Assembly: GCA_964596065.1 (NCBI GenBank)
Contig: CAZQSM010000065.1
Span: 1-11,866 of the forward strand
DNA length: 11,866 nucleotides
Direction: 5' to 3'
Source: SZUA-254 sp964596065
GTDB lineage: Bacteria; Bacteroidota; Ignavibacteria; UBA10030; SZUA-254
Shown: positions 1 to 7,173 of the stretch, piece by piece
Layout of the letters: the number at the start of each line of letters is the position of its first letter
How positions within the stretch are numbered: the stretch's first letter is position 1
Notes under the pieces: model-generated
Told to the model about the DNA's origin: nothing
The model's database searches: none
The model's input: only the letters and a program-made list of their open reading frames with translations
Program-made: the position numbers and the translations under genes

Positions 1-43
1 AATGGCATTCACGAGGTCAGGGGTTCGATCCCCCTCAGCTCCA
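1..43 (+). tRNA. tRNA-Ala(GGC), 3' part only (5' part is outside the window)
   Basis: This is the 3' half of a tRNA cut by the left edge. Positions 2-8 read as the anticodon loop ATGGCAT, with U33, anticodon GGC, A37 and the A32-U38 pair typical of bacterial tRNA-Ala(GGC). Positions 9-13 are the 3' side of the anticodon stem and 14-18 (AGGTC) the variable loop. Positions 19-23 and 31-35 form a perfect 5-bp T stem around the T loop TTCGATC. Positions 36-42 are the 3' side of the acceptor stem and A43 is the discriminator. CCA is not encoded after it. From memory, the 3' half resembles E. coli tRNA-Ala(GGC) closely. The D arm and 5' acceptor strand cannot be checked here. Confidence 0.88.
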
Positions 44-70
44 CTCCACGACAGACGAGACGGCAGTGCG

Positions 71-88
71 GGGGCGGTGTTCCGCCCC
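71..88 (+). other. Perfect 7-bp G+C stem-loop downstream of the tRNA
   Basis: Positions 71-77 (GGGGCGG) pair perfectly with 82-88 (CCGCCCC) around the 4-nt loop TGTT. The hairpin lies 27 nt after the tRNA end and 65 nt before the next start codon. It could end or process the tRNA transcript. It lacks a following T run, so it is not a standard intrinsic terminator. The rest of the 44-153 spacer shows no clear promoter. Confidence 0.4.
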
Positions 89-153
89 ATCCTGCATGGA
101 GTAACTTCCGCCCTGCCGGCATCACTTCACGACCATCATTTCGGGGACAGACC

Positions 154-513
154 ATGGCCGACCGCGTTCAGGAATTTCGTTCATTCCGCGAGAGGATGAA
201 CAAGCGGATCCTTTCCGTCGACAACAGGGCCGTCAAGAGGTTCTTCGGCGTCGACACCCTCACCTATGAAGCGGGAGCGCTCCCGGCGCGGGAGAAGGAG
301 ATGCTCGGCCTGGTCGCCTCGATGGTACTGCGGTGCGATGATTGCGTCTCCTACCATATCGAACAGTGCAGGAAAGAGGGGGTGACGCACGACCAGTTCT
401 TCGATATTTTCAGCGTGGCACTCACCGTGGGCGGCTCGATCGTCATACCCCACCTGCGGCGCGCCGTCGATTACCTCGATACGCTCGACGGAGCGTCCCG
501 CCCCGGGGCCTGA
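154..513 (+). CDS. AhpD-like / carboxymuconolactone decarboxylase (CMD) family protein
   Basis: A 119-residue, probably cytosolic protein of the CMD/AhpD-like all-helical fold. The alkylhydroperoxidase-type active site is complete: Glu49, Cys61-Asp-Asp-Cys64 and His68, with the spacing of the AhpD proton relay (Glu, then Cys 12 residues on, Cys +3, His +4). The family includes AhpD, which uses the CxxC pair in peroxide reduction, and true decarboxylases that lack the cysteines. The cysteines point to a thiol-redox role; the substrate is unknown. The length fits single-domain family members. The start at 154 is preferred because GGGGA lies about 7 nt upstream; the Met at 199 would have its purine run too close. 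The next gene begins 13 nt after the stop, so the two are probably co-transcribed. Confidence 0.9.
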   Translation: MADRVQEFRSFRERMNKRILSVDNRAVKRFFGVDTLTYEAGALPAREKEMLGLVASMVLRCDDCVSYHIEQCRKEGVTHDQFFDIFSVALTVGGSIVIPHLRRAVDYLDTLDGASRPGA

Positions 514-526
514 GGAGCGCGGTGTC

Positions 527-1894
527 ATGCCCTCCCCCCGCACGCGACCGAACATCGGAATGGCCAGCTCCGCCATCGCGCGGCTCGCGGGGGACAGCGC
601 CTACGAATTCTCCCTGATCGTTTCGGGCCACGGGTCGATCTCCTTCGCCAACGAGCGCCTGCTGAAATCGTCCCGGCACAGGATCGAGGGGGTGCGCGGC
701 AGGCCCCTGCCGACGCTTCTCAGGAGGACGGACGGCAAGCCGCTCGCCCCATCCTTCCTCCGTCCGCAGTCGAAATCGAACCCCCAGCGAAAAAATTTCT
801 CGGTGCTCACGCGCGACGGCCGCCGGATCGAATGTCGGGGAAAAGTCTACTACTTCGACGCCCACGGCCGGGAACCGGCGGGGGCGCTGGTCCTCGCCAA
901 CCGCGCGCCGGCGGGGGTTTCCCGGAACAGGGACATTCTCACCGACGGCATCAACGCCCCGGGCCTGCTGGCGTCGGTGGGCGACGGGCTGTGCGTCGTC
1001 GACGCCGGCGGGAGCATCCTGTCTGTCAACACCGCCCTGGCGGAGATGGCGGGGCTCCACCGCGGGGAAATGACGGGCGTCGCACCGCCGTATCCCTGGC
1101 TTGGCGTCGAGGAAAACGCCCGGCTCGCCGCGGCGCTCGCCGGCGTGGTCCGAACCGGCGTACCGGCCCATCTCCTGATCGTCCAGGAGCGCGAGGAGGA
1201 CCGGCCCATCGCGCTCAGTTTTTCGATCTGGACGCTGCCCCTCGCCGGGGGGCTCTACCTGGCCTCGGTCCGCGACATCAGCGACATCCACCCCGTCCAC
1301 GAAAATCAACTGGCCGAGAAACGGATCGAGCGTCTGAAAACCCAGGTCCAGCGCAACGCGGCGCGCTGGAAAACCCTCCAGGAAATCAACAGCTCGATCC
1401 TCCGGAGCGGATCGGTCCACACCATTTACCGCCGCATCACCGAGGGCGTGGGCAGGCTGGTCGACCACGACCTGGCGGGCGTCTATGTGCTCGAGGAGGG
1501 GGGAAACGTTCTGCGTCCCCATACGGTCTCGCGGCTCACCCCGTTTTCACGGCAGCTCGGAAAGCTCCCGTTGACGCCCGGGAAGGGGATTGTCGGTTCG
1601 GCGGCGGCCTCCGGCGTCACGGTGACGGCGAATGACGCGCAGCAGGACCCGCGTTCAGTCTACCCGCCCGGGATGAAGCCCGAGATCGAGCACATCATCG
1701 CCGCGCCGATCCGGGGTCGCCATTCAACCTACGGGATCCTCACGGTCGCGCGGAACAGGCATCCCGGTTTCCAGGAGGAAGATTCGCAGATTGTCCAATC
1801 GTTCGCCGACGCGGCCAGCATCGCCATCGAATCGATCCACTCATACGGGAACCCCGGCACGGTCCCCGGGGATCCCGGTAAACGTCGACGGTAG
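527..1894 (+). CDS. PAS-PAS-GAF sensory protein without a recognisable output domain
   Basis: A 455-residue soluble protein. Residues about 26-125 and 148-253 look like two PAS-type folds; the second has the usual 'GLCVVDAGGSILSVNTA' core, and the segment after it ends 'SVRDISDI' as PAS domains often do. Residues about 255-285 are charged and probably form a coiled-coil linker. Residues about 290-438 form a GAF domain, with landmarks 'GKGIVGSAAASG', 'IAAPIRGRHSTYGILTVAR' and a closing helix. After it comes only a short Pro/Gly/Arg tail, with no histidine kinase, GGDEF, EAL, HD or DNA-binding domain. It probably binds a ligand or partner and passes the signal to another protein. AGGAG at 512-516 precedes the ATG by about 10 nt. 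It sits between the CMD gene and a 42-codon gene in the same direction, suggesting one operon. The ligand is unknown. Confidence 0.85.
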   Translation: MPSPRTRPNIGMASSAIARLAGDSAYEFSLIVSGHGSISFANERLLKSSRHRIEGVRGRPLPTLLRRTDGKPLAPSFLRPQSKSNPQRKNFSVLTRDGRRIECRGKVYYFDAHGREPAGALVLANRAPAGVSRNRDILTDGINAPGLLASVGDGLCVVDAGGSILSVNTALAEMAGLHRGEMTGVAPPYPWLGVEENARLAAALAGVVRTGVPAHLLIVQEREEDRPIALSFSIWTLPLAGGLYLASVRDISDIHPVHENQLAEKRIERLKTQVQRNAARWKTLQEINSSILRSGSVHTIYRRITEGVGRLVDHDLAGVYVLEEGGNVLRPHTVSRLTPFSRQLGKLPLTPGKGIVGSAAASGVTVTANDAQQDPRSVYPPGMKPEIEHIIAAPIRGRHSTYGILTVARNRHPGFQEEDSQIVQSFADAASIAIESIHSYGNPGTVPGDPGKRRR

Positions 1895-1905
1895 AAGGGA
1901 GGGGG

Positions 1906-2034
1906 ATGCTCACCTCGGAATTTCTCGGCCTGAATGTCATCCTGATCGGCGTCCTCGTGCTGGTCGTCATCGTCTACCTCGTCATCCTGATACGGAAGCG
2001 GCGCAGCCAGAAATTCCTCCACAAAGACCCCTGA
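1906..2034 (+). CDS. 42-residue single-span membrane microprotein (unrecognised)
   Basis: A small gene begins 11 nt after the PAS-GAF stop. The purine run AAGGGAGGGGG lies directly before its ATG, one of the best ribosome-binding signals in the window. The 42-residue product starts MLTSEFLGLN, continues with an uninterrupted hydrophobic run of Ile/Leu/Val/Gly/Tyr at residues 11-29, and then a basic cluster RKRR at 30-33 before a short polar tail. This predicts one transmembrane helix with the C-terminus in the cytoplasm by the positive-inside rule. I recognise no family. Its position suggests it could anchor or report to the preceding sensor, which is inference. It ends 10 nt before the predicted aspartokinase promoter. 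Confidence 0.7.
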   Translation: MLTSEFLGLNVILIGVLVLVVIVYLVILIRKRRSQKFLHKDP

Positions 2035-2044
2035 CCCGCCGGGG

Positions 2045-2073
2045 TTGCGCCTGTTTGGCGCCGTCTCTATATT
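2045..2073 (+). promoter_or_regulatory. Candidate sigma70-like promoter of the aspartokinase gene
   Basis: TTGCGC (2045-2050) and TATATT (2068-2073) are separated by 17 nt. TATATTG also resembles the Bacteroidota -7 element TAnnTTTG. Transcription would start near 2080, giving a leader of only about 14 nt and no Shine-Dalgarno sequence before the ATG at 2094. It falls between two genes of the same direction and so splits them into two transcription units. Confidence 0.45.
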
Positions 2074-2093
2074 GTACCTTTTTACGCCACCCC

Positions 2094-3473
2094 ATGATCA
2101 CGATGAAGTTCGGCGGCACCTCCGTTCAGGATGCCGAGGCCATCACCAACGTTACCTCCATCGTACGGTCCGCCCTGCCCCGGCAACCAGTCGTGGTGAT
2201 CTCGGCCATCGCGCAGGCGACCAACACCCTCGAGACAATCGGCCGGCTGGCCCGCGAGGGGGACGCGGCAGCGGCGAAGGAGGAGATCGACGCGTTGCTC
2301 CGGCGCCACATCACGATCGTCAACCGCCTGCTCAGGAACGAGGGACTCAAGGGGGAGCTCGCCGGCCACATCGCCCGGGCGGGGGTGACCCTGCATACGC
2401 TGGCGTCCGGCGTGGAAAAGCTCCGTGAGCTCACGCCGCGAACGATGGACGCCATCTGTTCCTTCGGCGAGCTCCTCTCGTCCAGGATCGTCGCGGCGGC
2501 GCTCCGCGACGCGGGGATCGACGCGCGCTGGCTCGACGCCCGCGAATTCCTGATAACGGACGACTCGTTCAACCGGGCCCGGCCGATCATGCACCTGGTC
2601 GAGGAACGGCTGGCGAAACTCGTCCCGCCCCTGCTGAAGGCCGGCGCGGTGCCGGTCACGCAGGGATTCATCGGGGCGACGGCGGGCGGCCTCACGACGA
2701 CGATGGGGAGGGAAAGTTCAGATTACACGGGCTCCCTCATCGGGAGCGCCCTCGGGGCGGAGGCCATCGAAATCTGGACGGATGTCACCGGTGTACTCAC
2801 GGCCGATCCCCGGCTGGTGGAACGTCCCCGCCAGGTGCGTCAGCTGACCTTTGCCGAAGCGTACGAGCTCACCTACTTTGGGGCGAAGGTCCTCCATCCC
2901 GGCACGATGCATCCCGCCGAGGCCAGGCAGATCCCGATCGACATCATGAACTCGCGGGAACCCTCCGCCCCGGGTACCCGCATCTCGATGGCGGCGCCCG
3001 CGGTCCCCGCCGCGGGAGCGCATGGCGTGAAATCCGTCACCTACCGGAAAGACGTCTCGGTCATCACCCTCGATCCGGTGAAACGCCACGGCCAGTACAT
3101 TTTCTGGGAACACATCTACGGCGTCCTCACCGAACGAAGGGCCGAAGCGCTGCTCGTCAACACCGCCGAGTACAGGATGGCCGCGGTGGTCAGGTCGGCG
3201 GACGCGACGGAGGAAATCCGTGAGTCCCTGAAGGAGGTGTGCCGCGTCGAGGTGCGGTCCGGAAAAGCGCTCCTCTGCGCGGTCGGGGAGAACATCGGGG
3301 CCGGCCGCGGGGTCCCCGAACGGTTCCTGCGGGCGATCGGCAACCTGACGGTGCATTTCCTCTCCCTCGGGGCCTCGCCCCATTCCCTTGCCGCCGTCAT
3401 CGATGCCGGTGGCATCGATGAGGCGGTGCGTCGGACCCACGCGGAATTTTTCGACGATGACCCCCCCCGTTAG
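2094..3473 (+). CDS. lysC: Aspartokinase (aspartate kinase, EC 2.7.2.4), monofunctional with C-terminal ACT domains
   Basis: This 459-residue cytosolic enzyme phosphorylates L-aspartate to aspartyl-4-phosphate, the first step to lysine, threonine, methionine and diaminopimelate. The N-terminal amino-acid kinase domain has the KFGGTS signature at residues 5-10, FGE at 124-126 (substrate binding), TTTMGRESSDYTG at 201-213 and IWTDVTGVLTADPR at 227-240 (nucleotide binding), then FGAKVLHPGTM. Residues about 312-455 look like paired ACT domains, the usual site of feedback inhibition by lysine or threonine. The length fits LysC-type monofunctional enzymes and there is no homoserine dehydrogenase fusion. 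The start is 2094 (MITMKFGG); Met at 2103 is an alternative. Longer in-frame starts would run through the microprotein gene and the predicted promoter. The family more often shows GRGGSD or GREGSD, so GRESSD is a mild variant. The 3' end overlaps the next gene by 17 nt. Confidence 0.96.
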   Translation: MITMKFGGTSVQDAEAITNVTSIVRSALPRQPVVVISAIAQATNTLETIGRLAREGDAAAAKEEIDALLRRHITIVNRLLRNEGLKGELAGHIARAGVTLHTLASGVEKLRELTPRTMDAICSFGELLSSRIVAAALRDAGIDARWLDAREFLITDDSFNRARPIMHLVEERLAKLVPPLLKAGAVPVTQGFIGATAGGLTTTMGRESSDYTGSLIGSALGAEAIEIWTDVTGVLTADPRLVERPRQVRQLTFAEAYELTYFGAKVLHPGTMHPAEARQIPIDIMNSREPSAPGTRISMAAPAVPAAGAHGVKSVTYRKDVSVITLDPVKRHGQYIFWEHIYGVLTERRAEALLVNTAEYRMAAVVRSADATEEIRESLKEVCRVEVRSGKALLCAVGENIGAGRGVPERFLRAIGNLTVHFLSLGASPHSLAAVIDAGGIDEAVRRTHAEFFDDDPPR

Positions 3474-4485
3474 CCGCATCCTCCTGATCAAGCTCAGGGC
3501 CATCGGCGACGTCCTGCTCTCCACCGCCGTGATCCCCGGCCTCAGGGCGGCCTACCCAGCGGCTTCCATCGATTTCCTCACCGAGAAATTTTGCGCCGGG
3601 GTCCTCGAGGGCAATCCGGACCTGTCCGAGGTACTGCTCTTCGATCCCGCCTCCGAGCGGAGTTTCGCCCTGATCCGGAGGGTGCGCAAGAAGCGGTACG
3701 ACCTGGTGATCGACCTATTCGGCAATCCGCGCAGCGCCGTGCTCTCGATCCTGAGCGGGGCCCGGACGCGTGTCGGTTACAGGTTCAACTGGCGGGCCCT
3801 CTGCTACAACCGGCTCGTGGAACCGCGCGGCGGGGAGGTCCATAACGTCGAGTTCAACCTCGACTCCCTCCGCCGCCTCGGAGTTCCTCCAGGGTCCGGA
3901 AAGCCCCTCTTTCCCCTTGACGACGGGGCGGAACGCTTCGCCGAAGATTTCTACCGGTCGGCGGGCCTCCCCCCGGGCCGCGTCGTGGCCTTCAATCCGG
4001 GCGGGGGGTGGATCTCGAAAAAATGGCGGCCTGAACATTTCGCCGAACTCGGGCGCCGCATCGTCGCCGAGGATGGCGCGAACATCCTGCTGCTCTGGGG
4101 GCCGGGGGAGGAGGCGGAAGCCTCGGGCATACGCGACGCGATCGGGCCGGAGGCCGTCCTCGCGCCCCCAACCTCGCTGAAGAGTCTGGCGTCGCTGATC
4201 CGGAGGTCGTCCGCCCTCGTGACGAATGATTCCGGCCCGATGCATATCGCGGCCGCGCTCGGCGTGCCGGTGGCCGCGATCTTCGGCCCGACGGTCCCAC
4301 GCCTCCAGGGACCCGTCAACACCGAATCGGTAATCGCGACCCTGACAACCCTCGATTGCCTCGGCTGCGGGTACACCGTCTGTCCGATTGGCAACCCCTG
4401 CATGACGGATCTCTCCCCGGGGGACGTGCTCGCGGCGTACCGGGACCTCCGGAAACGAACGATCACCGACGCACTCACACGGTAA
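3457..4485 (+). CDS. Glycosyltransferase family 9 protein (ADP-heptose:LPS heptosyltransferase type)
   Basis: A 342-residue GT-B enzyme of family GT9, expected at the inner face of the inner membrane, where such enzymes move heptose or a related sugar from a nucleotide donor onto lipopolysaccharide core. The N-terminal Rossmann domain begins ILLIKLRAIGDVLLSTAVIP; Asp18 matches the usual catalytic base. The C-terminal domain has FNPGGGWISKKWRPEHF (179-195), LLLWGPGE and the donor-binding motif TNDSGPMHIAAALGVP (256-271). Four cysteines (301, 304, 309, 315) cluster near the C-terminus. The ATG at 3457 overlaps the aspartokinase 3' end by 17 nt, implying co-translation; upstream in-frame starts would add residues unrelated to GT9 before the conserved ILLIK strand. 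The acceptor sugar and symbol (waaC, waaF, waaQ or other) cannot be assigned. A second GT9 gene follows after 3 nt. Confidence 0.92.
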   Translation: MTPPVSRILLIKLRAIGDVLLSTAVIPGLRAAYPAASIDFLTEKFCAGVLEGNPDLSEVLLFDPASERSFALIRRVRKKRYDLVIDLFGNPRSAVLSILSGARTRVGYRFNWRALCYNRLVEPRGGEVHNVEFNLDSLRRLGVPPGSGKPLFPLDDGAERFAEDFYRSAGLPPGRVVAFNPGGGWISKKWRPEHFAELGRRIVAEDGANILLLWGPGEEAEASGIRDAIGPEAVLAPPTSLKSLASLIRRSSALVTNDSGPMHIAAALGVPVAAIFGPTVPRLQGPVNTESVIATLTTLDCLGCGYTVCPIGNPCMTDLSPGDVLAAYRDLRKRTITDALTR

Positions 4486-4488
4486 ATC

Positions 4489-5670
4489 ATGAAGACGAAA
4501 TCCAGGAAACCGGTCGCCGGGAAAAAACCCCGGGCACTCCCGATCCCGGACTGCAAGCATTTCCAGGGGTACAAGCCGTGCTTTCCCGGGACCGACTGCC
4601 TCGAGGAGTGCGCCCAGCCGGCCAGGCGGGGCAAGCGGATCCTGATCATCAACCTCGAAGCGATGGGCAACGTCCTGGTGACGACCACGCTGCTTCCCGC
4701 GCTCAAGCGGAAATATCCGGTCAGCACCATCACCTGGATCACGCTCAAAAACGCCCACAGGCTCCTCGACCATAATCCGCTCCTCGACGAAATCCTGGTA
4801 TGGGAACCCGAGTCCTGGATGAAGCTCTCCGGGCGCGGGTTCGACCTCGCGCTGAACATCGACAAGGCGCAACACTCCTGCGCGTTCCTGATGTCAGTGA
4901 AGGCGAAGAGGAAGGCGGGCTACGGCCTGAACGCCGACGGCGTCATCGTCCCGGTGAACCGCGAAGCGTGGTACAATTATCGTCTCGGGTTGAACGACGA
5001 ACTCAAGTTCCGGGTGAACACGAAACCGAACACCCGGTTGCTCACGGAGGCGATGGGTCTGGCCTACCGGCGGGATGAATACATCCTCAACCTCTCTCCG
5101 GAGGAGGTGGCGTTCTGCCGGAAGTATCGACGGGACGTCGTGGAGGGCGGAGTGGAGGCGCCCGGCCGGACCGTCGTCGGCTTCAACACCGGGTGTTCCG
5201 GGCTCTACCCCAACAAGAAATTGACCCTCGACCAGCACGTGGTCCTCATCAACGAGCTGGCCGCCGACCCGGGCCTCCGGGTGGTGCTGCTCGGGGGGCC
5301 GGAGGACACCGAACGGAACGCCGAGCTGGTCCGCAGACTGGGAGACAAGGTGGTGAATACGCCGACGACGGAGGGAATCAGGAGGGGCCTCTGTTACATC
5401 AACGTCTGCGACGTGGTCGTCTCGGGGGACTCGTTCGGGATGCACGCTTCGATCGGGTTGAAGAAGCACGTGATCGTCTGGTTCGGGCTGTCGTGTCCGC
5501 AGGAGATCGATCTCTTCGGGAGGGGGATCAAGCTGATCCCGGAAGGGCTCGCGTGCGCCCCCTGCTGGAAGCGCGAGTGTCCCTATAATCTCGAATGCAT
5601 CCAGATGGTCGACCTGGACGCGATCGTCTCCGGGGTCAGGGATTTTGCCCGGCGGAACTCCGGGCGGTGA
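4489..5670 (+). CDS. Divergent GT9-type glycosyltransferase with N- and C-terminal cysteine clusters
   Basis: A 393-residue GT9-family protein. An extra N-terminal segment of about 45 residues carries Cys22, Cys31, Cys37 and Cys41. The family core then starts ILIINLEAMGNVLVTTTLLP. Most GT9 enzymes have Asp (GDVL) where Asn61 stands here, so the usual catalytic base is replaced. The donor-side features remain: VVGFNTGCSGLYPNKKL (229-245), VVLLGGPED and SGDSFGMHASIGLKK (312-326). A second cluster, Cys356, Cys359, Cys364 and Cys370, lies near the C-terminus. The clusters may bind Zn or an Fe-S centre or form disulfides; this is inference. It starts 3 nt after the preceding GT9 stop, with no strong ribosome-binding site. 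It may be a heptosyltransferase-like enzyme of altered mechanism, or a non-catalytic partner. It ends convergently with the thioredoxin-like gene, 21 nt apart. Confidence 0.87.
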   Translation: MKTKSRKPVAGKKPRALPIPDCKHFQGYKPCFPGTDCLEECAQPARRGKRILIINLEAMGNVLVTTTLLPALKRKYPVSTITWITLKNAHRLLDHNPLLDEILVWEPESWMKLSGRGFDLALNIDKAQHSCAFLMSVKAKRKAGYGLNADGVIVPVNREAWYNYRLGLNDELKFRVNTKPNTRLLTEAMGLAYRRDEYILNLSPEEVAFCRKYRRDVVEGGVEAPGRTVVGFNTGCSGLYPNKKLTLDQHVVLINELAADPGLRVVLLGGPEDTERNAELVRRLGDKVVNTPTTEGIRRGLCYINVCDVVVSGDSFGMHASIGLKKHVIVWFGLSCPQEIDLFGRGIKLIPEGLACAPCWKRECPYNLECIQMVDLDAIVSGVRDFARRNSGR

Positions 5671-5691
5671 GGCGGGGGGGGCGTCGCGTGG

Positions 5692-6252
5692 TCATTCCGG
5701 CGTCTTCGCCGGGCCCCTGGACGCGTTGTAGGACGCGAGGTACGCCTCCCATTCCATTTTTTCGTATTCCTTGTTGCCGATGAAGAGGACGACCGGAAGG
5801 AATTTCTGGGCGTCGATGAATCCGGGAATCATCGTCAGCATGTCGCCCTTCGCGTCGAGGAAAATGAGGGCGGGGTAGCCCCGGACGCCAAACGACCTGG
5901 CAATTCCGACTCCGTCCGTTTTCTGCCCCTTGAAGGTAAAGCTCTCCCTCGATTCCCCGTTGACTTTCGCCGTCGCGAAGCTTTTCGCGAGGACCTCCGA
6001 CACCGCGGGATCGGCAAACACTTCCTTGTCCATCTTCTTGCACCACCCGCACCAGTCCGTATAGACGTCGACGAGGACGGCTTTGTTCTGGTCGGCGGCC
6101 TTTGCGACCGCCAGCTCGAGGTTTGTCCACTGGACCTCCGCCCCGCGGGTCGGGGCAGCCTTCTGACTTTCCGCGACGCCGGGCAGGCCGAGCGCGAGGG
6201 TGATCAGGAGCGCGCAGATGAACGGCGTCCGGGCATCGCGCGTGGTCGTCAC
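5692..6252 (-). CDS. Exported thioredoxin-fold protein with WCGWC motif
   Basis: With a GTG start at 6252 the product has 186 residues. An N-terminal signal peptide has Arg residues, then the hydrophobic run FICALLITLALGLPGVA, with cleavage likely near residues 26-31. The mature part is a thioredoxin-like domain (Thioredoxin_7 type) containing VLVDVYTDWCGWCKKM; the redox pair is Cys68/Cys71. The cis-proline is in GYPALIFLDAKG (Pro127). Such proteins reduce or isomerise disulfides in the periplasm. GTG is chosen because it gives a clean signal peptide and falls 10 nt after the upstream stop. A start near 6333 would overlap the upstream gene and bury the hydrophobic run behind 27 extra residues. 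It is the last gene of the five-gene - strand operon and may keep cysteines in the other exported products in order, though they contain few cysteines. Confidence 0.88.
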   Translation of the reverse strand: MTTTRDARTPFICALLITLALGLPGVAESQKAAPTRGAEVQWTNLELAVAKAADQNKAVLVDVYTDWCGWCKKMDKEVFADPAVSEVLAKSFATAKVNGESRESFTFKGQKTDGVGIARSFGVRGYPALIFLDAKGDMLTMIPGFIDAQKFLPVVLFIGNKEYEKMEWEAYLASYNASRGPAKTPE

Positions 6253-6262
6253 GGGCGGCCCG

Positions 6263-7171
6263 CTACCGGAGTCGCAATGTAAGGGTGATGGCGTGCGTGG
6301 TACCGAGGTCATAATTGGTCGGCATGAATGCATAATCTACGGCAACAATACCCTGACGGATCCCGGTTCCCGCCGTGAACCCGCGGGCCTCGTAGCCGGT
6401 CTGGAAGCCTGCCCGGACCCCGATCGACCCGTACAGCAGCCCCTCCGCGCCGAAGTGGACGTGGGACGTGCCGTCGCCCAGCGGCGTGAGCAGGTCGAGC
6501 GAACCGGTCAACCTCACCGGCGCGCCGGACAGGTCCGCCGAGAAGGAGGCGCCGCCACGAAGGAGGGTCGGAAGTTTGCTCGATTCCGCCCCGAGTTCGC
6601 TGATCGATCCGAGGTTGGACACGACCGCCCCGACTGTCAGGCCGGCTGGCAGCACGTAGACCCCGCCGACATCGAAGCCCGTGCCGCCGGCCTCCTCAAT
6701 CAGGATTTTTTCGTAGAGATATTTCGCGGTGACGCCGAGGGATAACTCCGGCGAGAGGGCGTAGGCGATGGAAATCCCGAGCGCGGCGTTCCGCGCGGTG
6801 AAGGTTTCGGTTGCGGGCCCCGGGGCGTTCCTGACCTCGATGTCGCCGGTGGTCACCGAATAGACCGAGAACCCGAGCGACACGTCGCCCAGGCCGGAGG
6901 CGAGGGCGAGGAATTCCGCGTTGGTCCCCTGGATCCAGGACCTGTGCATGAATGTGATGGCGGTGGCGTCGATCGAGGCGAGCGTCGCGGGGTTGTGGTG
7001 CATCGCGGCCGGATCGTTCGCCGCGGCTACGTAAGCGTCGCCCATGCCGAGGCTGCGGCTGCCCACCCCGAGCGTGAGGAACGTGAGTCCCGTCGCGCCG
7101 CCCTGGGAACGCGCCGGCGAGGCGGTCGCGATCAGGACCAGCCCGAGGGCGAGTATGCGGAACGCTGTCAT
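6263..7171 (-). CDS. PorV/PorQ-family outer-membrane protein (copy B)
   Basis: A 302-residue protein with a signal peptide (residues 1-22, cut after PARS or nearby) and the PorV/PorQ-family N-terminal signature TFLTLGVGSRSLGMGDAYVA...DPAAMHHNPATLASI (residues about 30-67). The rest is a series of alternating, Gly/aromatic-rich amphipathic strands ending in a short ...TLTLRLR strand, as expected for an outer-membrane beta-barrel of the FadL-like fold. In T9SS bacteria PorV carries CTD-bearing cargo from the translocon to the attachment complex, and PorQ is a related component. Which role applies here is unknown. It starts 2 nt after the stop of copy A, with no Shine-Dalgarno sequence, implying translational coupling. 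The two copies are clearly diverged: the signature and most strands differ. Confidence 0.87.
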   Translation of the reverse strand: MTAFRILALGLVLIATASPARSQGGATGLTFLTLGVGSRSLGMGDAYVAAANDPAAMHHNPATLASIDATAITFMHRSWIQGTNAEFLALASGLGDVSLGFSVYSVTTGDIEVRNAPGPATETFTARNAALGISIAYALSPELSLGVTAKYLYEKILIEEAGGTGFDVGGVYVLPAGLTVGAVVSNLGSISELGAESSKLPTLLRGGASFSADLSGAPVRLTGSLDLLTPLGDGTSHVHFGAEGLLYGSIGVRAGFQTGYEARGFTAGTGIRQGIVAVDYAFMPTNYDLGTTHAITLTLRLR

Positions 7172-7173
7172 GG

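Noticed and set aside
443..1522. Long open frame on the - strand opposite the sensor gene
   Set aside because: It lies fully across the PAS-PAS-GAF gene, has an Arg/Pro/Asp-rich composition with no motif, and is typical of reverse-strand frames in G+C-rich genes.
1791..2093. N-terminal extension of the aspartokinase back to 1791
   Set aside because: It would run through the sensor end, the microprotein gene and the promoter, and adds Arg/Pro/Ser-rich sequence unrelated to the family. KFGGTS begins directly after 2094.
3388..3456. Longer start for the first GT9
   Set aside because: The added 23 residues derive from the aspartokinase ACT region in another frame; the family's first strand begins a few residues after 3457.
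6253..6333. Upstream ATG for the thioredoxin-like gene
   Set aside because: It would overlap the PorV-like gene by 71 nt and place 27 unrelated residues before the signal peptide. GTG at 6252 fits better.
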